A DNA stretch of 8,330 nucleotides from Elusimicrobiota bacterium. Lineage in GTDB: Bacteria > Elusimicrobiota > Elusimicrobia > UBA1565 > JACRDR01. The stretch lies in contig JACRDR010000083.1 of assembly GCA_016212845.1 (NCBI GenBank), positions 1 to 8,330 on the forward strand, read 5' to 3'. Made by a program: the position numbers and the translations under genes. Shown in pieces: positions 1 to 5,330 of the stretch (positions are counted from its first letter, which is position 1; each line of letters opens with the position of its first letter). The notes under the pieces are model-generated. The model searched no databases. It worked only from the letters and a program-made list of their open reading frames with translations, and had not been told where the DNA came from.

Positions 1-1485
1 AGCGCCGCCGCCGCCGTCCTTTGGCTGTCCGCGGCCGCGGGCCCGGCCGGCGTGCCCGCTCCGGCCCTGCTTTGGCTCGCGTGGCTCGGCTGGCCGCTCG
101 TCTCCGCCGCGTCCTCCGCCGAGCCGCTCGTCGGCTTCGGCGCGGCGGGCGAGGCCGCGGCCGCGCTGCTCGTGCTCGGCCTCGCCTCGAACCTCGACGA
201 TCGCGCCCGCCGCCGCTGGACGCTCGGGCTCCTCGCCGCGGGGATCTTGCTCGCGGCCGCCGCCTTCGTTCCCCCCGCCCTCGGGCAGGCGCGCTTCACG
301 GGCCTCCTTCCGCCGTACTACAACTACACCGCGTGTCTCGAAGCCGCGTCCGTCGCGGCGGCCGCCGCGGTGCTCGCGGGCGGCGCTCGCGGCGGCGAAC
401 GCTGGCTCGCCGCGGCCGCGATCGCCGCGGGATTGATCGAGCTCGGAGCTTCGGGCTCGCGCGGCGGAGCGGCCGGAGCGCTTCTCGGCGCGACCGTGGC
501 GCTCCGGCGGTCCGGCCGTCCGCGGCTCGCGGCGGCCTTGGCCGCGGCGGCGATCGCGGGCGCTCTCGCGCTGCCCGGCGGACGGGCCGCGCTGATGAAG
601 TCCGGCGGGGCGAACACCCGGCCGCTGATCTGGTCGGCGGCCGTCGAGATCGCGAAAGAGCATCCCGCGCTGGGCGAAGGGCCGGGCCTCTTCGAACGGG
701 GCGCCCTCCGGCACGACTTCCCCTCCGACGTCGCGGTCGCGCGATACGGCCTGAGGGCCACGCACGCGCACTCGGAGTGGCTGGAGCTCGCCGCCGAAAC
801 CGGCTGGATCGGGCTCGCGCTGTTTCTCGCCGCGTGGGCTTCTTCCGCGGCCGCGGCGTTCGAACAGAGGCGGTCGGAGCCGGCCTTGGCCGCCTTCGCC
901 GCGATGAGCCTGCAGGCCGCCTTCGACAACGTCCTCGCTTTGCCGTGGCTCAGGCTCGTCTACGCGAGCGCTCTCGGACTGTGCCTGCCGCCGGCGCTCC
1001 GGGCCAAGCCCGGGCCCGCTTGGCGCGCGGCCTGCGCCGCCGGCCTCTTATTGGCGGTCTGGGGACGCTGGCCGAAGTCGGTCCCGCCGCCCGCGGATCG
1101 CTGGGAGACGGAGGCGAGAGAGGCGCTGCGGGCGCGTCCGCCGGACGCCGCGAAGGCCGAGGCCGCCTTCGCGCGAGCCTACTCGGCCAATCCGTATCGC
1201 GCCGCCTTGCCGCTCATGCTGGGCGAACTCGCGGCCGGCCGGGGCGATTGGGAGAAAGCGCTGGCGCGCGCGCGCGAAGCGCAGAGCCTCGAGCCGGAGT
1301 TTCTCGAGGCGCGGCTGCTCGAGGCGGAGGCGCTGCGGGCCCTGGGCGACGGTCCGGGGACCCTGAGGGCGCTGGCGAGGCTGGAAGACGCCCGGGAGCG
1401 TCTCGCGCTCCGGCCGGTGCCTCTCAACGACTACGACCGGATCGTTTCCTTCCTAGACGAGAAGCGCTTCGCTTCTTTTCGCTAG
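1..1485 (+). CDS. O-antigen ligase/polymerase-like membrane protein with C-terminal TPR region (5' partial)
   Basis: The reading frame is open to the left edge, so the true start is upstream; the GTG at 52 is only an internal candidate. 494 residues are visible, ending at TAG 1483-1485. Residues ~1-200 and ~265-355 are Ala/Leu-rich hydrophobic segments separated by Arg clusters, as in a polytopic inner-membrane protein. Between them lies a loop typical of the Wzy_C/WaaL family: SGSRGG at 151-156, Arg207 and Trp211, HPALGEGPGLF at 221-231, then HAHSEWLELAAETGWIG at 255-271. After the last membrane segment, residues ~365-470 form helical repeats, with a clear TPR at ~398-433 (PYRAALPLMLGEL...GDWEKAL). 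Family members move or polymerise lipid-linked glycans at the periplasmic face; the TPR tail may bind a partner. The exact substrate cannot be read. It converges with the minus-strand gene downstream, sharing four bases. Family call fairly sure, ligase versus polymerase open. Confidence 0.82.
   Translation, partial: SAAAAVLWLSAAAGPAGVPAPALLWLAWLGWPLVSAASSAEPLVGFGAAGEAAAALLVLGLASNLDDRARRRWTLGLLAAGILLAAAAFVPPALGQARFTGLLPPYYNYTACLEAASVAAAAAVLAGGARGGERWLAAAAIAAGLIELGASGSRGGAAGALLGATVALRRSGRPRLAAALAAAAIAGALALPGGRAALMKSGGANTRPLIWSAAVEIAKEHPALGEGPGLFERGALRHDFPSDVAVARYGLRATHAHSEWLELAAETGWIGLALFLAAWASSAAAAFEQRRSEPALAAFAAMSLQAAFDNVLALPWLRLVYASALGLCLPPALRAKPGPAWRAACAAGLLLAVWGRWPKSVPPPADRWETEAREALRARPPDAAKAEAAFARAYSANPYRAALPLMLGELAAGRGDWEKALARAREAQSLEPEFLEARLLEAEALRALGDGPGTLRALARLEDARERLALRPVPLNDYDRIVSFLDEKRFASFR
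1460..1479 (+). terminator. Terminator-like hairpin inside the 3' end of the ligase-like gene
   Basis: AGAAGCG (1460-1466), a three-base loop CTT and CGCTTCT (1470-1476) form a perfect 7-bp stem, with a T run at 1476-1479. This is the shape of a short intrinsic terminator for plus-strand transcription. It lies just before the TAG at 1483, so efficient termination here would cut the mRNA before its stop codon. On the minus strand the same hairpin follows the stop of the outer-membrane gene but lacks a T run after the stem. It could be a weak shared terminator for two convergent genes with no space between them, or a coincidence of Arg/Phe/Ala codons. Confidence 0.3.
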
Positions 1486-2228
1486 AACCGGATACCGAAG
1501 CCGGTGTCCATCCCCGGAATGCCGTGCGCGAGGGTCATGGCCGCCTGCACGTAAATGAACGGCGTGGGGCGGACCGAGAGTCCCGCCGTGAAGCGCGACT
1601 CGAGCGTCGTGGCGTCGGCGCCGATGAAGGTCGGATCGATGACCGAGTAGTCGGCGGCCCTTACGACGACCCGCGTGCGGTCGATGCCCGCGCCGAGGTA
1701 CGGCGCCACCCGGGGCGTGCCGATCGAGCCGACGATGTTCGCGCCGACGTGGCTCGCCGAGAAGTCCTTGTGCACGACCGAGTGCGCCACGCTCGAGAGC
1801 AGGAACTGAAACGTCCACGGCTGGTCCGACGCCTTCAGGATGCCGTACCGCAGGCCGCCTCCGGCGATCGTGATGCCCTGATAGCTGATGCCGCGGATGA
1901 AGCCGTCCAAGCGGAACGGCAGGCCGATCTCGGCCTGCACCCAAGGCAGGCCGAACGCTTTGACGCCCGCGCGCCGCATCACCTGGTTCTGCGCGCTCGG
2001 GCGGAACTGGATGCCGCCGTGCGCGCCGAGGTCGAAGCCGGAGAATCCGAGGCTGCGGCCGTTGTGGAAGCTGGCGGAGCCGAGGATGCCGCCGAGGTCG
2101 CGCGTGAACGGCTTGAGAGACGAGCGGTCCACGTACTGCTTGAAGCCGCGGAACTGGTCGGCTGCGAAAGCCGGACCGGCGGCGAGAACGGCGAGGCAGA
2201 GGATCAGGAGTCGGCGCATGAGAGTCAT
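1482..2228 (-). CDS. Predicted secreted outer-membrane beta-barrel protein
   Basis: 248 residues, not assigned to a named family. The N-terminus is a clear Sec signal peptide: Arg5-Arg6, a Leu/Ala-rich core, and a cleavage site after AFA (residue 22). The mature part is Gly-rich and full of alternating polar/hydrophobic stretches (for example LGLSGFDLGAH-like text near residues 60-71 and APYLGAGIDRTRVVV near 172-186). It ends FGIRF, with the C-terminal aromatic residue typical of beta-barrel proteins recognised by the BAM machinery. No catalytic motif is seen. The ATG at 2228 overlaps the TGA of coaX as ATGA, with GGAGG (2243-2239) 10 bases upstream; a second ATG at 2219 is possible but farther from that site. 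Last gene of the mdh-coaX operon; its TAG shares CTAG with the convergent gene. Barrel call is inference. Confidence 0.72.
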   Translation of the reverse strand: MTLMRRLLILCLAVLAAGPAFAADQFRGFKQYVDRSSLKPFTRDLGGILGSASFHNGRSLGFSGFDLGAHGGIQFRPSAQNQVMRRAGVKAFGLPWVQAEIGLPFRLDGFIRGISYQGITIAGGGLRYGILKASDQPWTFQFLLSSVAHSVVHKDFSASHVGANIVGSIGTPRVAPYLGAGIDRTRVVVRAADYSVIDPTFIGADATTLESRFTAGLSVRPTPFIYVQAAMTLAHGIPGMDTGFGIRF

Positions 2229-3106
2229 GCCTTATGTACCTCCGCTCGATTGCGGGTTTGTTTCTGGACTCCGGCGGTTCTCCCATGAGTCCGTCCCGGG
2301 CGCACTAAATTGCGCCCGGCCAGGGTGGCGAATGCCAGGCGTAGCCCCTGCAAGGTGAGGTCCGGCATATGGCGGTGCACGCCTTTCAGATCGTGCATGA
2401 AAAGGGGCGCGAGACCGCCGGTCGCGATCACGTGGATCTTTTTGCCGCGCGCGGCCGGCTTCATCTCTTCGAGGCTTCCCTCGAGGACGCGCTCGAGCAT
2501 GCCCAGGTAGCCGTGGTAGAGTCCGGCCTGGATGCAGCCGACGGTCGTCGTGCCGATGATCTTCTTGGGCTTCACGACGTCGACCTCGGGCAGCTTCGCG
2601 GTGCAGCGCGCGAGCGCCGCGGCCTGCATCTTCGGGCCGAGCAGGATCGCGCCGCCGAGATATTCCCCCTTGGCCGAGATGCAGTCGAAGGTCGTGGCGG
2701 TGCCGAAGTCGATGACGATCGCCGGAGCGCCGACGAGTTCGATCGCCGCCAGCGCGTTGAGGATGCGGTCCGCTCCGACCTCGCCCGGCTGGTCGACTTT
2801 CAGGGCGATGCCGACCGGAGACTCGGGAGTCACCGCCACCGCGTCGACGCCGAAGTAGCGCTTGGCCGCGCCCTCGAACGCCGGATTGAGCGCCGGAACG
2901 ACGCTGCCGTAGACGACTCCCACGACCTTGGACGTCCCGGAGCCGTTGAGGCCCACCACCGCCCGAAGAGCCGCGCCGTACTCGTCCGCGGTCTTCTTCG
3001 GGTCGGTGCCGAGGCGCCAGAGGTTAAGGAGCTTCTCGCCCTGGAACGCCCCAACGGTGACGTTGGTGTTGCCGACGTCGATCGCCAGCAACACCTCGTG
3101 GATCAT
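2225..3106 (-). CDS. coaX: Type III pantothenate kinase
   Basis: Catalyses ATP-dependent phosphorylation of pantothenate, the first step of coenzyme A synthesis, in the cytoplasm. 293 residues. Family motifs in order: the phosphate-binding DVGNTN (10-15), GADR (111-114, with the Asp expected to be catalytic), DFGTATTFD (133-141), YLGGAILLGP (149-158), TAKLPEVD (169-176), and ATGGLAPL (228-235). The fold belongs to the ASKHA (acetate and sugar kinase/Hsc70/actin) superfamily. The start is the ATG at 3106, overlapping the TGA of mdh as ATGA. No good Shine-Dalgarno lies close to it, so translation is probably coupled to mdh. The family normally ends soon after TLQGLRLAF (251-259); here about 34 further residues, basic and low in hydrophobics, run into the start of the next gene. 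An upstream in-frame open stretch inside mdh is a shadow and is not part of this protein. Function confident. Confidence 0.95.
   Translation of the reverse strand: MIHEVLLAIDVGNTNVTVGAFQGEKLLNLWRLGTDPKKTADEYGAALRAVVGLNGSGTSKVVGVVYGSVVPALNPAFEGAAKRYFGVDAVAVTPESPVGIALKVDQPGEVGADRILNALAAIELVGAPAIVIDFGTATTFDCISAKGEYLGGAILLGPKMQAAALARCTAKLPEVDVVKPKKIIGTTTVGCIQAGLYHGYLGMLERVLEGSLEEMKPAARGKKIHVIATGGLAPLFMHDLKGVHRHMPDLTLQGLRLAFATLAGRNLVRPGRTHGRTAGVQKQTRNRAEVHKA
2239..2243 (-). promoter_or_regulatory. Ribosome binding site for the outer-membrane protein gene, inside coaX
   Basis: The minus strand reads GGAGG, ten bases, then ATG at 2228. The site is built into the last codons of coaX (Ala-Glu-Val-His-Lys-Ala-stop). 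It supports the first ATG rather than the one nine bases further in, and suggests the gene can initiate on its own as well as by coupling. Confidence 0.6.
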
Positions 3107-4035
3107 TTCAGCGCCGCCGAGAGCTCGCGGACGGCCGAGGCCGACTTCTGCAGCTCGATCCGCTCGTCGACCGAGAGGTTGAGCTGGAGGACCTCGACGA
3201 GGCCGCGCGTGCCGAGCTTGCAGGGCACGCCGACGAACACGCCGTCGATGCCGTACTCGCCCTCGAGATAAACCGCGGCGGGCAGGATCTTGTTCTTGTC
3301 TTTGAGGATCGCCTCGACCATCTCGGCCGCCGACGCCGACGGCGCGTAGTAGGCGGAGCCGGTCTTGAGCAGCTTCACGATCTCCGCGCCGCCGTCGCGC
3401 GTGCGCTGGTTGATCGCGGCGATCTTCTCCTTCGGGAGAAGCTCGGTGATCGGGATGCCGGCGACGGTGGAGAACCGGGGCAGCGGGACCATCGTGTCGC
3501 CGTGGCCGCCGAGCACCATCGCGTGGACGTTCTCCATCGAGACGTTGAGCGCCTCGGCAATGAACGTGCGCATGCGGGCGCTGTCGAGCACGCCGGCCAT
3601 GCCGAGCACGCGGTGCTTCGGGAAGCCCGAGGTCCGCAGCGCGACGAGGCACATGGCGTCCAGCGGATTGGAGACGATGATGAGGATCGTGTTGGGCGAG
3701 TAGCGGACCACCTGCTCGGTGACGGCCTTCACGATGCCGGCGTTGGTGTTCAGCAAGTCGTCGCGGCTCATGCCCGGCTTGCGCGGGATGCCGGCGGTGA
3801 TGACGACCACGTCGGAGCCGGCGGTCGTCTCGTAGGACGTCGCGCCGGTGACCTTCGAGTCGTAGCCGTAAATGGGGCCCGACTCCATGATGTCGAGCGC
3901 CTTGCCGGCGGGCATGCCCTCGGTCTGCGGGATGTCGATGAGGACGACGTCTCCGAGCTCCATCTCGGCGAGGCGCTGAGCGCAGGTGGAACCGACGAAG
4001 CCGGCGCCGACGACGGTGATCTTTTTGCGTGCCAT
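3103..4035 (-). CDS. mdh: Malate dehydrogenase, LDH-like (type III) family
   Basis: Interconverts malate and oxaloacetate with NAD(H) in the cytoplasm. 310 residues, the usual length. The Rossmann motif GAGFVGS is at 10-16, and Asp34 at the end of beta-2 fits NAD preference. The active-site loop GIPRKPGMSRDDLL (82-95) carries Arg85 and Arg91; Arg at the first of these sites, where lactate dehydrogenases have Gln, marks malate specificity. Asp151 and Arg154 (DSARMR) and the catalytic His178 (GGHGDTMVPL, 176-185) are intact. The ATG at 4035 has a strong site AGGGGG (4048-4043) seven bases upstream. First gene of the block, followed by coaX with a 4-base ATGA overlap. A candidate promoter lies directly upstream and the 48-bp repeat array begins just behind it. 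It links to the C4-acid end of the propionyl-CoA route encoded to the right, which is a plausible functional tie but not proof. Confidence 0.96.
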   Translation of the reverse strand: MARKKITVVGAGFVGSTCAQRLAEMELGDVVLIDIPQTEGMPAGKALDIMESGPIYGYDSKVTGATSYETTAGSDVVVITAGIPRKPGMSRDDLLNTNAGIVKAVTEQVVRYSPNTILIIVSNPLDAMCLVALRTSGFPKHRVLGMAGVLDSARMRTFIAEALNVSMENVHAMVLGGHGDTMVPLPRFSTVAGIPITELLPKEKIAAINQRTRDGGAEIVKLLKTGSAYYAPSASAAEMVEAILKDKNKILPAAVYLEGEYGIDGVFVGVPCKLGTRGLVEVLQLNLSVDERIELQKSASAVRELSAALK

Positions 4036-4060
4036 GGAAATTCCCCCTTGGGTTGCGCCT

Positions 4061-4091
4061 ATTCTAGGATTTTGGGAGCCCGCCTGGGCAA
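4061..4091 (-). promoter_or_regulatory. Candidate sigma-70-type promoter for mdh-coaX-omp
   Basis: On the minus strand TAGAAT (4066-4061) matches the -10 consensus at five of six positions, and TTGCCC (4091-4086) matches the -35 at four of six. The spacer is 19 bases, longer than ideal. Transcription would start near 4054, a few bases before the mdh ribosome site at 4048-4043. It is the only such pair I see in this gap. The -35 half sits at the edge of the repeat array. Confidence 0.38.
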
Positions 4092-4094
4092 CCT

Positions 4095-4320
4095 GCCGTG
4101 GTTACTTGGCTTAAGCCAAGCGACCATGCCTGGCCTCGCGGGGCCGTGGTCATTGGGTTTAAGCCAAGTGACCATGCCTGGCCTCGCGTGGCCGTGGTCA
4201 TCGGGTTTAAGCCAAGCGACCATGCCTGGCCTCGCGTGGCCGTGGTCATTGGGTTTAAGCCAAGCGACCATGCCTGGCCTCGCGGGGCCGTGGTCATTGG
4301 GTTTAAGCCAAATGACCAAG
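4095..4320. repeat. Palindromic repeat array 1: five cores at 48-bp spacing
   Basis: The TTAA centres start at 4111, 4159, 4207, 4255 and 4303, exactly 48 bases apart. Each core is GGYTTAAGCCAA-like within outer arms related to TGGTCA and TGACCA. Copy 1 has the perfect 16-bp palindrome CTTGGCTTAAGCCAAG; copies 2-5 carry GGGTTTAAGCCAA, with a weaker left arm. Between cores lies a spacer ATGCCTGGCCTCGCGKGGCCG that differs by one base among copies (G or T) and is itself self-complementary (GGCC...GGCC). The array fills the gap between the DUF1287-like gene's stop and mdh. Because 48 is a multiple of three it produces open frames on both strands (16-residue repeats such as WLKPNDH or GLSQVT), which I treat as artefacts. 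It resembles REP/BIME-type intergenic palindromes; no transposase is present here. Confidence 0.93.
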
Positions 4321-4340
4321 GGCCGCGACGACAGCACGTG

Positions 4341-5003
4341 TCATTGCGGGGTGGATCGACTCAAGGGACGGCCGAAGCCGCGAAAGGTCCAGCCGCGGCG
4401 GAAGACCGCCTCGCCCGGCTCCTCGCGCGTCACGTACCACTCGTCCCGCGAGGCCTCGATCACCGAGTAGCGCCCCGACGGCTCGACGCCGCTCACCAGC
4501 ACGATGTGCGTGATCGGGGCCGTTTCGCCGCGGCTCAGGAAGACCACGTCCGCCGGCTTCGGTGGTCCGGCCAGATCGAGGCAGCCGTTCTCCCGGCAGT
4601 ACGTATGAAGGTTCCGGGCGCGGCGGTCGAAGTACGGATCCCGCGGGCTCCCGTCGCGCGAGGAATAGCGGCCGGGATGCGCGCGATAGTCGGCCTCCAG
4701 CAGGCGGCGGATCGACGTCCCCGCGTTGCGGTAGGCGATGACCGGGACGTCCATGCAGACGATCAGGCCGAGCCGCCCCCCCAGGTTGCCGAACCCGCCC
4801 TGTACCGGGTCGTACCACACCCCGACGAGCTTTCGGGCTTCGGCGACGATCGCGTCCCGTGAGACGGCGGGGTTCCAGGCCACGGGCTCCACGGCGGGCC
4901 CGCGGTAGAAGCGCGAACGCCCGACGAAGGCCGCCAAGGGCAAGGCCAGACAAAAGGTCGCTACGCCGGACAACAGCGCGCGCCGCGTGCTTATTCGGAT
5001 CAC
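4341..5003 (-). CDS. DUF1287-like exported protein, possible NlpC/P60-type cysteine peptidase fold
   Basis: 220 residues, GTG start at 5003, the first start after an in-frame stop at 5057-5055; no strong ribosome site is visible. The N-terminus has TRRALLSG (6-13) followed by a hydrophobic stretch to ~27: a signal peptide or anchor, with a Tat-like Arg pair. The rest follows the DUF1287 pattern from memory: ARKLVGVWYDP (56-66), a Cys with nearby Asp (C83, D85, in VCMDVPVIAYRNAG), LLEADYRAHPGRY (101-113), DRRARNLHTYCRENG (126-140), a ADVVFLSRG step (151-159) and H166 in THIVLVSG. Cys83 and His166 would be the catalytic pair if the fold is a papain-like peptidase or amidase; the role in cell-wall turnover is inferred. 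C136 and C141 could form a disulphide. The gene stands alone between the two palindrome arrays and is separated from neighbours by about 300 bases on each side. Confidence 0.72.
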   Translation of the reverse strand: MIRISTRRALLSGVATFCLALPLAAFVGRSRFYRGPAVEPVAWNPAVSRDAIVAEARKLVGVWYDPVQGGFGNLGGRLGLIVCMDVPVIAYRNAGTSIRRLLEADYRAHPGRYSSRDGSPRDPYFDRRARNLHTYCRENGCLDLAGPPKPADVVFLSRGETAPITHIVLVSGVEPSGRYSVIEASRDEWYVTREEPGEAVFRRGWTFRGFGRPLSRSTPQ

Positions 5004-5031
5004 GAGGTACCCATGTGCGGCTCGGGCATCT

Positions 5032-5100
5032 TCTTTACGATCGGCCGGTATTTTTCATTTCAAAGGGAACTTTTTCGCGTCTCATTCGTATATATGGGTA
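5032..5100. promoter_or_regulatory. AT-rich island upstream of the DUF1287-like gene, candidate promoter
   Basis: This stretch is far more AT-rich than anything else in the window. On the minus strand TTGAAA (5063-5058) is a good -35, with TAAAGA (5037-5032) 20 bases on as a poor, over-spaced -10. On the plus strand GGAAC (5066-5070) and TATATA (5089-5094) are also promoter-like, but no plus-strand gene follows. The position suits a promoter for the gene starting at 5003; the exact elements are uncertain. Confidence 0.28.
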
Positions 5101-5121
5101 GGGGGCGAGGCCCCGGCCCAG

Positions 5122-5285
5122 GCCTTCGAAGGCGGAGCGAAGTGGTCATTTGGCTTAAGCCAAGTAAACGCCGGGCAGGCGCCCCTCCGGAGGAGCGCAG
5201 TGGTCACTTGGCTTAAGCCAAGTAGACGCCGGGCAGGCTCTCCTCCGAAGTAAAGCAGTGGTCATTTGGCTTAAGCCAAGTGACC
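5122..5285. repeat. Palindromic repeat array 2: three cores at 58-bp spacing
   Basis: Same core as array 1. TTAA centres start at 5155, 5213 and 5271, exactly 58 bases apart. The left arm AGTGGTCAYTTGGC is conserved in all three; the right arm is GCCAAGTAAACG, GCCAAGTAGACG and GCCAAGTGACCG, so only the last copy is nearly a full palindrome. The spacer ACGCCGGGCAGG is shared by copies 1 and 2 and is followed by a second palindromic patch (CCTCCGGAGG at 5185-5194, degraded to CTCCGAAG in the next unit). GCCTTCGAAGGC at 5122-5133, before the first core, looks like the matching patch of a partial leading unit. It lies between the pccB stop and the AT-rich island; no T run follows the hairpins, so a simple intrinsic terminator is unlikely. 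Confidence 0.92.
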
Positions 5286-5330
5286 GGAGAACGGCGGAAC
5301 TCGGCGCTCGGAGTCCGTCGGCGCCGGGGC

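Noticed and set aside
21..2288. 755-codon plus-strand open frame
   Set aside because: It runs out of frame over the ligase-like gene and then antisense to the outer-membrane gene; it is extremely Arg-rich, a usual shadow in GC-rich DNA.
3107..3652. N-terminal extension of coaX into the mdh region
   Set aside because: The upstream part of this frame is an Arg/Pro-rich shadow of mdh; the kinase begins exactly at MIHEVLLAIDVGNTN with the ATGA overlap.
4059..4337. Minus-strand open frame of 92 codons with 16-residue repeats (WLKPNDHG type), and a matching plus-strand frame with GLSQVTMPG repeats, over array 1
   Set aside because: The 48-bp period is a multiple of three, so any stop-free unit stays open in that frame on both strands. 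The repeats are palindromic DNA, change is not protein-like, and no convincing start site is present. They are probably spurious proteins.
4987..5253. Small plus-strand frames of 60-90 codons over the AT-rich island and array 2
   Set aside because: They consist of repeat DNA and low-complexity sequence, with no family features; no gene needed to explain the gap.
4095..5285. CRISPR array
   Set aside because: The spacers are nearly identical within each array rather than unique, the periods differ between arrays, and no cas gene is visible.
5122..5285. Intrinsic terminator for pccB
   Set aside because: Strong hairpins are present downstream of the pccB stop, but none is followed by a T run on the minus strand, so I call them repeats only. 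A Rho-dependent or mRNA-end-protecting role remains possible.
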